From assembly GCA_020137815.1 (NCBI GenBank), contig CM035360.1, positions 4,444,355-4,508,354 on the forward strand: a stretch of DNA of 64,000 nucleotides, read 5' to 3'. Under the pieces are notes generated by a model. That model saw nothing but the letters and a program-made list of their open reading frames with translations. It was not told where the DNA came from and searched no databases. This document shows positions 52,820 through 64,000 of the stretch, piece by piece. Numbering within the stretch: the first letter of the stretch is position 1; every line of letters begins with the position of its first letter. The position numbers and the translations under genes are program-made. This DNA is from Hormiphora californensis (lineage: Eukaryota; Ctenophora; Tentaculata; Cydippida; Pleurobrachiidae).

Positions 52820-52904
52820 GTAACTGGCTAACTTAACTAATTAACTAAATTAACCAATTAACTAGTTAACTTTACCTATCAATTATCGAATTTTGTGAAG
52901 TACT

Positions 52905-53335
52905 TCGGTGCAGTAGGAGGAAACAGAATCGAAATATGGATTGTAATAATGGAAGGGTAAAGAACGAGAGAAAGTTTGTCTTCTTATAGTCCTCCTCTAC
53001 GTCATCCATCGTTCCTCCTTAGTTCAGACATAACAACTCGTCATCTCAATAACAATACGTGATATCACGAATGCAGTACCGTCCTCCGAATACTCGACAG
53101 ATGCAGATCCATGCGTCACGCATGTTGTATTCATGTCAGTGATCAGCGGTTGCCTAAGCAACGTACCGAGCACTATCATGATTATTACCGAATGAGAGAC
53201 CGTGAGAGTGAGAGAAATTTAATTAGGACGACAATGTGACAATACAACATTTCGATCTGTATTATATTAGATTTAGAGTGATCGGCCCGGGCCAAAAAAA
53301 TTGAATCATTGATCGGGTTTCAGGAAGTAATATCG
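52905..53335. repeat. Left copy of the long inverted repeat bounding the inverted segment
   Basis: The reverse complement of 62545-62965 matches this stretch block by block: GATTGTAATAATGGAAGGGT, CTCCTCTACGTCATCC, GTCCTCCGAATACTCGACA, CACGCATGTTGTATT, GGGTTTCAGGAAG. Copies are clearly diverged, with small indels. It begins 86 bp after the ZCCHC24 knuckle exon donor. Confidence 0.8.
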
Positions 53336-53379
53336 GGTACTACCCGCATCCTCCATATCCTTAAATCGATAGTGTTTAC

Positions 53380-53730
53380 GCAGTGAATACAGAGCGAATG
53401 CAGAGTGAATGCAGAGCGAATGCAGAGTGAATGCAGAGTGAATGCAGAGCGAATGCAGAGTGAATGCAGAGTGAATGCAGAGCGAATGCAGAGTGAATGC
53501 AGAGCGAATGCAGAGTGAATGCAGAGTGAATGCAGAGTGGTTCCAGAGTGATACGCAGTGAATGCAGAGTGAATACGCAATCATTGGAGTATCCTACCAG
53601 AACTGTTTACGCAGTGAATACAGAGTGAATACGCAGTGAATACAGAGTGAATACGCAGTGAATGCAGAGCGAATACGCAATCATTGGTAATATCCTACCA
53701 GAACTAGATGCCGTAAATACGCAGTGATAA
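53380..53730. repeat. 12-bp satellite GTGAATGCAGAG
   Basis: More than 15 copies of GAATGCAGAGTG/GAATGCAGAGCG, then GAATACGCAGTG variants. Frames reading HSAFTLHSLCIH come from the repeat. Confidence 0.9.
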
Positions 53731-53769
53731 AAAATTGGATATTGTTGCTACACCCGAAAAAAAGTGGTT

Positions 53770-53770
53770 T

Positions 53771-53830
<60 letters not shown>

Positions 53831-53915
53831 ATCTCTATCTCCCTATCTCTATCTCTATCTCTCCCTCTCCCTCTCCCTCTATCTCTATCTCTATCTCTAT
53901 ACCTCTTTCTCTTTT
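53770..53915. repeat. CT-rich microsatellite
   Basis: (CT)n grading into (CTATCT)n and (CTCCCT)n. No coding content. Confidence 0.9.
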
Positions 53916-54127
53916 GTTAAATAATACGCAGTGATAGACAATATGTAGATAGTTTTCAGAAATAAATTATGGTTATACACTGTTGGAAATTGAAACAATT
54001 ACTGCACTGAATTTATTTAAATGTAACTGACAGCTCCTCTCGCTTCAGTCCATACCAGCGTAGTGCATCAAAAGAGAGACCACCGTTCATAAGCGTTTCA
54101 ATGAAATCATCTCCAAATCAGGGGCGT

Positions 54128-55120
54128 CTAGTGGAAGTAGATGGAGAATCTGGCAAATTTAGACACAACTGCAGGGATAGAAGTAAGAGCTGGAGGAGTA
54201 GTCGAGGATGCAGTGGAATGGGTGGGACAGATTCCGCCGACATGTCCCGGCTGTTTGCAGATATTGCAGCTGATGGCTTGAATCCCCATATCTCTGGTGT
54301 TAGGTTTCACTGTCTGACCAAAATCTGAAGGAAGAAAGTCCTCAGGTGTGTTTCTGGTCCTCGGACGTCCTCTGGTTCTTCGTGGTGGTTGAACTCCAAT
54401 CTCATGTAGACGAGATTGTTGGAGGAGAAGTTGGCTCGGCGGGTCATTGCAGCGGCGGTTCGAGTTCGTTGAATGGTGGTAGATGAGGTAGAAGTAGTAG
54501 ACGATGTAGAAGTAGTAGTACTCATAGTGAAAACAATACAATAAAGATCTCACTGCTCGCATTTTATCTATTTCCGAGATATTACATGAACCTAATCTAT
54601 CCACGCTATAGCATAGAATGCTAAGGTCACTCTGACAAATCACGAGATCCAGTGTTCCACCTCTAATGTGAGTCGGTTGACAAGGAGTAAGCTGTTCCAG
54701 TCCAAAGGAGTCCAAAAGTTTCAGGAATTTTCAGCATAGAAGTCAGACAAGTCCTGTACTTGAAAGTTGAAATCACCCATCAATACAGGGGATCCAGTCC
54801 GCAAGTTAAGCTCCGATAAGTAATCCACGAATTCCTCGAAGAAACGATGCCGCAGTGAATCGTGCTTCAGTGTAAGGAGGGCGATAAATGTTACACAATC
54901 GAACCATACCCTCACCGATCCAACAAGCACTTCCGGACCTGAAATGAATAAACGCATTCCGGGTCGGAGTAGTCTGACCTTGACTCCATCTGTACAAGAC
55001 TCCAATCCCTCCACCTGCTCTTTCTGCCTAGGAGATGAATAGATATTCCACCCATACTCTCTTATCTCTTGCATTTGGCACGTGTCTGAGTTCTTGAGGT
55101 AGGTTCCTGCACCAGGCATA
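54128..55120 (-). mobile_element. Non-LTR retroelement remnant: endonuclease domain and zinc-knuckle frame
   Basis: Minus strand. 55119-54721 encodes part of an endonuclease/exonuclease/phosphatase fold (GSPVLMGDFNFQVQDLSD), and after a stop the homology resumes at about 54715 with SFGLEQLTPCQPTH and GGTLDLVI, the usual C-terminal motifs of LINE endonucleases. Lower down, about 54330-54130, a frame contains a C-x2-C-x4-H-x4-C knuckle (CNICKQPGHVGGIC), typical of ORF1/Gag-like proteins. The order and the stop indicate decayed or nested copies. Confidence 0.65.
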
Positions 55121-55159
55121 TGTCACATTGATTATCCTCTAGGTGATCCAGATCCAGCT

Positions 55160-56900
55160 GTCTTGTTCATCAGCGAATGGACATTAACGTGCCAATCCGC
55201 CATACCTTTTCATCTTCAGATCCTCCCATGCCCTCGTCAGATACAGGTTTTTTTGGTCCTTGGTTACTCCATTAGTAGAATCCATCAGCCTTCCTCTGGC
55301 GTTCACATAAAATGGACACAGATTACTCGAAGCCGGATGAGTCTTTGCGAATCTTGTCCTCTTTACTTCCTCCCACATACAATTGACCACACTTCATTTT
55401 TCCTCCATCATTGTTCTTCTGGAGTGACACTGACGGGTGTCATGGTCACCAGAACAAAATGCACAGATAGGGCTCTTGTCCCTGTTCGGACAGTATACTG
55501 ATCCAGCAACGGGACCATACCTTGACAATGAAAAATTGTGTTACATAAAACCGTTTCTGACAGTGTGCTGTTTAGTTTGAGGAAAATCCTGTCCCGTTAT
55601 CAGAGATTGCTTTCCGAAATTCAGGAGGTACTGAATAACAGCATACTTCCCAGCCTGGTTCACATGAAACAACCTTGATGGTATGACCAGATTCATGAAG
55701 TTGTTTTACCGTGTCATTTTTTTCACTCAGAATTGCTGCCATCAGTGCTTCTTTGTTTAGGAGATCATTGTCAAGATCATTTATCATCAGCCTGGGATCC
55801 TTCTTCTTCTCCTTTTCAACAACCGTGTCACATCAAAGAGTGGAAGTAATGCTTTCTCCGCTTCCATCATATCATTTTCCGTAGCAAAAGAACATGGGTA
55901 TGCCTTTGTTTACGAGGTATCAAGAAAAGGGATGTCCTTCAGAGCTGTTTCAACTGTGGCTTAAGGAAGTCTGCCCATTTCTTCTCGCATATCGGGGTCT
56001 CATTGTCTCTTTGTCCTTGATGTTAACATAACGTTGACAGGGTCGAGGGAGGTGATTTCTGATTTCCAGGTGTTCCGGTCTCTTCTTGACAACAGTGGGA
56101 GCAAGAATCTCATTCACTAACCCGAGGTAGCGTATCTAGGAGTTGCCTGGCTTCATAAGCTATCTTTCAGGTCCTCAGACGTCATAGATATTGTTGACAA
56201 TTCAGACTCGGATGATGAGGTACTACATCTGGATACGTCAGGGAGAAACTCATAGCACATCAGTAGAACTTTCCACATAACATCCTTGGTAACTTGGCTC
56301 GGTGGGGCTTCGGCTTTTCCTTCCTTTAGGTGTTTCATAACAGTCATTCCAGTGCACTTTTCAAATATTTTTGTAATGAACCACACGTCTGGAGACCTAA
56401 AGTAAATGGTTGTTTGGACACGGATGAAAGCGGAGTTTGTTTAGTGAAGCAAAATTTTTCACTCTTAAAAAAAATTTATTCCGCGAATTTACGAAAATTT
56501 TTATGAAATGTGAAAATATATGTGCGCGCGCCGCGAACATTTATTTTAACGCGCGGGTACAAATGCATCGTCAGTTGAAATAGATAGCGCCTTCCAGTTT
56601 TATCATCTGAAATCATCTGAAATCGAACCGATTTGAGCTAATTTTATTTTCAGTTCATGAATAATAGATGATGTATTATCTTACTTCGAAAGAAGACTGT
56701 AATAGAAGGGAAACAAAGTCTTTGAATCGTGTAAACGGCTAAACTTGTTGAACTCACAAGCTACTGATATTTACAGATATGATATACCATCACAGTCATT
56801 TCTGATAACACTTTGCTATTCGACTCCAACGTTATATTACCCAATTGAAATGTGAATTCCTGTTTAAATCCACAGGCAGAATCTGCCTGGCAGATCACTT
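55160..56900 (-). mobile_element. Probable decayed retroelement sequence
   Basis: Short minus-strand frames, none intact. Near 55470-55415 a Cys-rich CAFCSGDHDTRQC knuckle is visible, as in Gag-like proteins, and near 55590 ISDNGTGFSS resembles an integrase motif. The assignment is weak; the frames at 56386-56153 are unrecognised. Confidence 0.35.
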
Positions 56901-57430
56901 GACATGTTCCTCGTCTGTCAGCTCTCACAGTCACACCGGGCTTTCGGCCGAACAGACAGACTGCACTGCGAACAGACAGACTGCGTAGCATGGCAACAGA
57001 TCACATTGCATCTAATAAGTAGATCTATACACTCATGTGGTAATTGCAAAAACAACGTATACTTTGCTTTGCTCTCAGTCTCACTTTCATATCTCATGAG
57101 CTGTTGTTCCGAAGACAGCTACCAAACCCGGCATAAGAGTGTACCCTCATATGAGGGTGCTAAGTGACCGTAGTAGCTAGCTCCAGAGAGGTCCATATAG
57201 AGAGGTTTCACTTTCACTCTTAGAGAGGATACCACTAATTACAGACTAATGAAGGGTCCAAGATGACCTATTGACCCAAGTAGCTCCAACCAATAGGCCT
57301 CTTTGTAGCTTCATGGGCCATTTTGTTGCATCACTATGGACCTCTATGGCCTATATGGAGCTACTTTGGTCACTTTGGACCCTTCCGGAGCTTGGTAGAT
57401 GTCTTCGGAGCTACCTAAACCCCGCTTAGC
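56901..57430. other. Unrecognised sequence upstream of the LINE reverse transcriptase
   Basis: 57240-57370 is internally repetitive and partly self-complementary (GGGTCCAAGATGACC ... TTTGGACCCTTCC; repeated TAGCTCC/GGAGCTA). No gene is recognised. Confidence 0.4.
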
Positions 57431-59385
57431 TTGATAACGCTCATCAGTCTACACTTAAATCACTTGAGCGTAAAAGTACATTATATAAGGCTGTAGGGAG
57501 CAGTCTGGGGCGTGTCTTCTCCGCCATCTATCTGGAGCGCCTAGTGAACTTCAGGAAGACTCACTGCCCGGACCCGCCCAACCAACAAGGCTTTGTGAAG
57601 GGTGCCCAAACCAGCGACCACCTCTTAACACTCCATACTGCCATTCAGAAAGGAATACAGAACAAAGGAAGGCTCTACACTTGCTTTATCGACTTTCGTA
57701 AGGCATTTGATGGCCTCAACAGAGACGCCCTTCTCCTAAAACTGCTAAACCTTGGAGTTCGTGGGAAGTTCTTCAATGTACTCGACCACATGTACAACAA
57801 CTCCAAGGCTCGCCTAAAACTAGCCCAGAAACTCTCTGATCTCATTGACATCCAAATTGGTACAGAACAAGGGCATGTCACAAGTCCAGAGCTTTTCAAG
57901 TGTTTCCTCTTGGACCTATCCACAATACTCAATGATAAAGACCTAAAATCTGACCCAGTAGCACTAGGAACAGCCCTAGTGACTCACTTGCTCTGGGCTG
58001 ATGATCTGGTACTTATGTCAACCTCGGCTAAGGGTCTACAAAAACTCCTCGATGCCCTCTACCGGTTCTGCTCTGATTGGGATCTTACCGTTAACACCGA
58101 AAAAACGGCTATAATGGTCTTTAACCAAGCTGGGAGGAAACTCAAAGAATCCAACGGCTTTCTCTACGGCGACTCACACATCCCATCAACCAAGACCTAT
58201 CAATATCTCGGTTTGACTTTCTCGGTGAATGGTAACCTACGAGAAGCCCAAAAACAACTGAGAATCAAGAGCATGCGGAGCATTTTCGCCATAAAAAGAA
58301 TAGTGGATATCAGATCAATATCCAAGCAAGCGGCCCTAAAACTATTTGATGCTCTAGTAGCACCTGTAGCAGGGTATGCATCAGCTATCTGGCTGCACGA
58401 AACAAGATTTCTCAAGACATCTCTAAACGGGAAGCATGTGAAAACTACATCGAAGGACATCTGGGACGACCAAACAGAAAAATGTCAAACCAGCTTTCTG
58501 AGATGGTTACTAGGACTTCGGAAAAACACACCGCTACCTCCACTCTACGGGGACACTGATAGAGTCCCCCTGGCCGTAAGAAACAGCAAACACCTGCTGG
58601 ACTTCCACAATAGACTATGTATCATGAGCAACACTCTCGACAACCAAAGCAAGCTAGTCGTACACGCCTATAACGAACAGAAGCGACTACAGTTGCCCTG
58701 GTATCAAAGTGTCCTAAGGACCTCCGAGATATTCGACTCCAATGCCCACCACCCGCAGAAGACACTTCTCCCTAACTCCCAACTCGTGCAGGCCCGTATC
58801 TCAGATTGGTTTTGGACCCAATGGGACGATATTCGCCACAGCAACCGGAAGCTTGAATTCTACAACAGTGTCAAGACCGGACATGGCTTTGAGGATTACC
58901 TAGAAAGAAGGACGGCACCTGACTTCATCAAGTTAAGAACGAGTACCCACCGCCTAAAAATCGAAACCGGACGCCATAACAAAACTGACAGATCTGAGCG
59001 CCTCTGTGATGATTGCTCCTCACCCGAGTCTATACCTCTTCTGCGTGCCCTCCCTTTCTTCGACCCCATCATCCAAGATGAGTGGCACATGCTGAATGAA
59101 TGCACCCGCACCAAATCAGCTCGAGACCGCCTAACAGATCAAGACAGAACCTCCCTTCGTGGTCATGTCTTCCCCTCACATATCAATCATCATCTCTCTC
59201 ACCTAATTCACACCATCATCAACCCATAATACACACACTACCACCGCCCACCATACCTCTCCTCTCAACCCCCCTGAACCCTCTCTCTACCCCTCCTACT
59301 CCCACTTTTTTATAGTTATATGACAATAATATTATTGTTAAGTACTTTTTAATTTGAATCTTGAATCTTGAATCTTGAATCTAAG
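57430..59385 (+). mobile_element. 5'-truncated LINE with open reverse transcriptase frame
   Basis: One frame is open from about 57430 to the stop at 59229 (Met-initiated part at 57544, 561 residues). Reverse transcriptase motifs: FIDFRKAFDGLN (motif A), GTEQGHVTSPELF (motif B, where QGCxLSP is usual) and LLWADDLVLMS (motif C, catalytic ADD). A C-terminal Cys/His segment (CDDCSS...EWHMLNEC) follows, as in CR1/jockey-group elements. The endonuclease part is missing. The 3' end is a (TTGAATC)n tail at about 59352-59383, a signature of such LINEs. The open frame suggests a fairly young copy. It is inside the inverted segment. Confidence 0.85.
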
Positions 59386-60280
59386 GTATATTTTTCGGAT
59401 AAATAAAAGTAAAACAAATACAAGATACGAGCTATACTGATAATAGACCTGACACACGAACACTTCAACTACAAAACGTTTTACAGAGATTCAGTGAACA
59501 CACCACAAAAAGCTGCTATACAAAAAACCTTTTCTTCTCATAATTAACTGACATAATAATGTTGACATAATAATACGTTCTCCAGTACTGACATAATATC
59601 TTCTCCAATATTTTAACTGACACTTAATATACAAACTACTACGATAACATGCGCATACACGCGCTTTATATTTGTACTACAAATATCGAACCTTTGAAAA
59701 AACATTACACATGTACCCACTAGCCATACTGCAGCAACGTGGGTAAAAATCGCAAGCCAGAAAACAAAATTAACTGACTTGATGATACAGGTTGATGTGA
59801 GGCTGAAAAAAAACAGAAAATATCAGACTCAGGGTCATATTGTCTGTATCCAATCTCGTTCGTTCAAAAAACAGAGACACAAATCATAAAACAATACAGT
59901 ATTGAATACCTGTCTGGCGGCGCCAGACCCCAATTTGATTCTCAAATCTGAGCACGCGACAGTGTGCTCAGATGGGTCGCGGCGCCAGACAGTTGAATAC
60001 CTTGTCCTACATTGCTCCAGAATACGGACGCGTTTACTAAACCGCTAACTTTAGCTTAAATTCTAGATACCAAGCTACGACAACAGTTTGGCTTCTCCTG
60101 ATACAACTGAACAATAGCAGCTGTACTCATTTTATAGTCAATACTGTACTCAAAACTGTACTAAACTGTACTGAGTACTGAGTTTAGTAATTGCTGTACT
60201 GAGTACTAAACTGTACTGGTTACTCAATTATACTGTACTCAACTTTCACTTCCTCTCACTCTTCCTCTCACCCTAGCTAT
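59386..60280. other. Interval between the LINE and the ZCCHC24 3' exons
   Basis: AT-rich unique sequence with the MITE at 59911-59991 and a GTACTGAGTACTAAACTGTACT-type short repeat at 60130-60240. It probably contains the 3' UTR of the ZCCHC24 minus-strand portion. Confidence 0.45.
59911..59991. mobile_element. Short hairpin MITE with 8-9 bp target duplication
   Basis: TGTCTGGCGGCGCCAGACCC at left and GGGTCGCGGCGCCAGACAG at right, with an inner CTGAGCACGCGACAGTGTGCTCAG hairpin. Flanked by TTGAATACC on both sides. Related copies occur near 43070-43110 and 44518-44605. The duplication length fits a hAT-type element. Confidence 0.75.
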
Positions 60281-61198
<918 letters not shown>

Positions 61199-61539
61199 TC
61201 AACAAGTCATACGTATGGATGCAGATCTGATCACCCTTTTTTTCATTCATGAAGTGTTGGCTAATCTCATATTTCAATCGTCAATTTTGTATTTGAAAAA
61301 AGCTATTGTGAAATAAAAAAAGAGGATTAAACTAGAAAATGAGCCCCATGTAGCACTTCTCTCTGTCTGACATCTGTTACGCTTTACGGCCCCCCTTTGT
61401 TTCCAAGACAACACCTAATACTCCACGTGGCCGGGTACAAAGTGGTCACGTGACTAGCCCCAGCTGCAAGAGGAGGACATCTCGCCCCGGCTAACTAAAT
61501 TAACTGGAACTTGACTAAATCTCTGGGTTCTATGGAGGC

Positions 61540-62044
61540 AGATCAGCCCCCCCCCCCCCCCCAGTGGACATATTATAGAACTACACACACAGAATTACAG
61601 TATACATATCGAGTACGAGAGGTCAGATCAGTTGATAGTTAGAGAAAAATAGAGAGAAAATGGAGGGGGAGACTCTAGGACAAGAGAAAGAAAGGTGTGG
61701 TTTGGGTCACCACACACCAAAGTTAAAATTAAAATTAAAATTTTGATTTTAAACCCGCACACACCAGCGGCCGTTAAAATTTCTCTCCCCATTCTAAAAG
61801 TAACAATCTCACGCACGATTTTGACGGTCGCGTTGGATGACAAAATTTTAACACGCCGTTAAAATCGCGCGCGAGATTGTTACTTTTAGAATGGGGGAGA
61901 GAAATTTTAACGGCCGCTGATGTGTGCGGGTTTAAAATCAAAATTTTAATTTTAATTTTAACTTTGGTGTGTGGTGACCCTAACTTGGTTTGGTAGATTT
62001 AATTTTCCTAACTTGAAACTTGAGGATACGGGGCCTTCATGGCA
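61540..62044. mobile_element. MITE (about 280 bp) with long terminal inverted repeats
   Basis: GGGTCACCACACACCAAAGT at about 61705 and ACTTTGGTGTGTGGTGACCC ending at about 61980 are perfect inverses. The arms continue through TAAAATTAAAATT..., CCCGCACACA and GGCCGTTAAAATTTCTCTCC to a short loop near 61840. A poly-C tract lies upstream at about 61547-61562. Confidence 0.85.
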
Positions 62045-62279
62045 GCTAGGTGTACCATATGAAACACACTGACCTAGTAAGTATGATGATTGCACTAATG
62101 AAACTAGAGAAACTGGAATTTCAGTAATATGAAGATACTCTAGACGTTTTAAACTTCAGGCCAAGTGCAACAGTGGTAATGGAATAACATCAACTTAGTT
62201 GGGTACATAAAGGGTGACTATAAAAAGAGAACACTTATTATAATAATAGTCATATTGGATATGATTCTATGCATTATTC

Positions 62280-62370
62280 AGTATCTCAAATATGGTTTGA
62301 GTCTCAATGGGTCAGTATTATACTGACCCATTGAGACATCCATTAAGCTCAAACCATATATTTGAGATTA
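62280..62370. repeat. Hairpin with perfect inner stem
   Basis: CTCAATGGGTCAGTATTATA is followed directly by its complement TATACTGACCCATTGAG, with outer arms CTCAAATATGGTTTGAG / CTCAAACCATATATTTGAG. Confidence 0.8.
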
Positions 62371-62544
62371 TAATAATAGAGCTTAGTAGATATTTAATGC
62401 ATCAGACGCGAGGGAACTACTCTAACCAATGCACTGTTCGCAACAGTAACCATATTACTCTAACTAACAGTAACCATATTACTCTAACTAACAGTAACTA
62501 TATCAATCTGACTGTGATGAGTTTTTTAGTTAAGTATTTGAATA

Positions 62545-62965
62545 TTCGATATTGCTTCCTGAAACCCGACCAATGATTCAAAATATTTTTAAGCCCGGAC
62601 GACTTGATCCAAGTTTTCTTCCCTCTCACGGTATCTCACTCGGATAATCAATCATGCATAGTGCTTCGGTAGGTTGACTCTATGGCCCAACCCTGATACA
62701 CTGTACATAATACAACATGCGTGGACGCATGGATTCTAGCATCATGTCGAGTATTCGGAGGACGCGTCACTGCATCCGTGATATCAACCCCCATATTGTT
62801 ATTGAGGACGAGTCGGTTATTCTGTAACTTAAGAGCCCGCAACGGATACCAGGATGACGTAGAGGAGCGCTACTAATAAGAAGCAACGTTAACTCTCGTT
62901 CTTACCCTTCCATTATTACAATCCCATATTTCGATCTACTGCTGTCCCCCTACTAGCCCACCCCT
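62545..62965. repeat. Right copy of the long inverted repeat
   Basis: Inverse of 52905-53335; see that entry. Reading outward on the plus strand: CTTCCTGAAACCCGACCAATG, AATACAACATGCGTGGACGC, TGTCGAGTATTCGGAGGACG, GGATGACGTAGAGGAGCG, ACCCTTCCATTATTACAATC. Confidence 0.8.
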
Positions 62966-63845
62966 AATGAACTAGATTAAAAGTTTTCCAATCACACGAT
63001 TAAATAGAAAGAGGACACGTGGCGACGCATTTTTAAATTTATTTGTCACCACGTCAAATTTCCACTCGATTCAATTCCTCTCCATGTCTCAGCTGGTAGT
63101 GGTTTTTGGCAATTAATAATTGATGAATATTTAATATTAGTCAATTATCAAATACTCATGGTTTTTAAACCCAGGGCTTGAATATACTGATAAATTCGCA
63201 ATCATTGAAAATTCCAACCTAATAAAACCAGTATCCGCGAGCATGAATAATGCCGGGGGAGAAATTAAATATGACACGTGATGACAAAACCAGGTTCCGC
63301 TCCCTATCTCTCTCTCTCTCTTTCTCTCTCCTCTCTCTTCTCTCTCAGCTCTATTCTATCCTCTCTCTGCTATCTCTCTCTCTCTCTCTCTCCTCTTCTC
63401 TCTCTCTCTCACTTGGTTCCAGAGAGTCAACTGTTTTAAAATAGCGGTAGGTGGTAGAAGAAAAATATCTTTGGCAGCATTAATGAAAGAAAGAGAGCGG
63501 GGAGAGAGGCGGGATGAGAGAGAGAGAAGGAGAGAGGAAGGATGAGAGAGAGGAGGGATAGAGAGGGAGAGAGTGAGAGAAAGAGAGGGAGAGAGAGAGA
63601 GAGAGCGAGATGAGATGAGAGAAGAGAAGAGAGACGAGGAGACGAAGGAGAGCAGAGAGAGAGACTCTGTTGACGCCGTGGGGGTGCTGATAAACGCTAA
63701 TCACCCGCTAATCGTCCAGCATTTATTGAAGATAAGAATAATTATGGCATTATTATACTTAGTAGAATCTTTGGTTTTGCCCCCCCCAAGGGGGGTGCGA
63801 CTCTCTGTCTCTTTAATTCAACAAAACACATAACCGTCTCTCTCT

Positions 63846-63886
<41 letters not shown>

Positions 63887-64000
63887 TCTCTCTCTTCCTC
63901 TCTCTCTTCTTCTCTCTCTTTCTCACTGCTCATGGCAGGGAAAATTTTTTAGGCGGGAATTGATCCTGCCCTAATCATATGCGTGTTCAGTCTACCCGCA
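62966..64000. other. Microsatellite-rich right end
   Basis: CT-rich tracts at about 63300-63412 and 63836-63925, and a GA-rich tract at about 63488-63665. A CCCCCCCAAGGGGGG hairpin is at about 63782-63797. The remaining AT-rich sequence shows no gene; Ser/Leu- or Arg/Glu-rich frames are artefacts. Confidence 0.6.

Noticed and set aside
55572-55787. ISDNGTGFSS as proof of an integrase gene
   Set aside because: A short motif in a broken frame without the remaining catalytic residues; kept only as a weak hint of retroelement debris.

Overview
The window is animal nuclear DNA: genes split into many short exons with GT-AG introns, dense dinucleotide and longer microsatellites, and many fold-back transposons sitting in introns. 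Protein families are metazoan (NAGK, CPOX, a CAPS/CADPS-like secretion factor, ZCCHC24, a TSPO-like membrane protein, a sushi-domain secreted protein). Compact genes, short introns and many MITEs are compatible with a sponge or another early-branching invertebrate, but that placement is inference; no marker gene settles it.

Layout. 1-1.1 kb: minus-strand end of a retroelement polyprotein. 1.6-11.2 kb: NAGK-like kinase (+, 9 exons), whose large sixth intron holds a minus-strand gene for a secreted protein with three near-duplicate domains plus a sushi domain (5.1-7.1 kb). 12.0-12.5 kb: a 3-exon minus-strand gene for a 70-residue secreted precursor with two GKR/GRK-type processing sites. 13.5-19.3 kb: CPOX (+, 8 exons), with a 1.46 kb fold-back element made of TGGCGCCA palindromes in intron 6. 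21.1-43.3 kb: a roughly 28-exon CAPS/CADPS-like gene (+); its introns contain a 2.7 kb satellite of 449/378-bp units, a nested minus-strand four-helix membrane protein gene, a tRNA-like sequence and several large palindromes. 44.8-46.7 kb: minus-strand five-helix TSPO-like gene. 48.5-52.8 kb: the 5' half of a ZCCHC24-type zinc-knuckle gene (+). 53-63 kb: a segment bounded by roughly 430-bp inverted repeats, holding LINE remnants and the 3' half of ZCCHC24 on the MINUS strand. 63-64 kb: microsatellite-rich DNA.

Most unusual signals. (1) Splice junctions of the CAPS-like gene are tandemly multiplied: donor-spanning arrays of 19 x 39 bp and 4 x 30 bp, both multiples of three, an acceptor-spanning array of about 10 copies, and smaller acceptor duplications. 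(2) ZCCHC24 is cut by an apparent 9-kb inversion between inverted repeats. (3) A neuropeptide-like precursor lies in the same window as a dense-core-vesicle priming factor homologue. (4) A transposon consists almost wholly of short TGGCGCCA palindromes. Exon boundaries were deduced by eye from splice consensus, phase agreement and remembered family similarity; no alignment was run.
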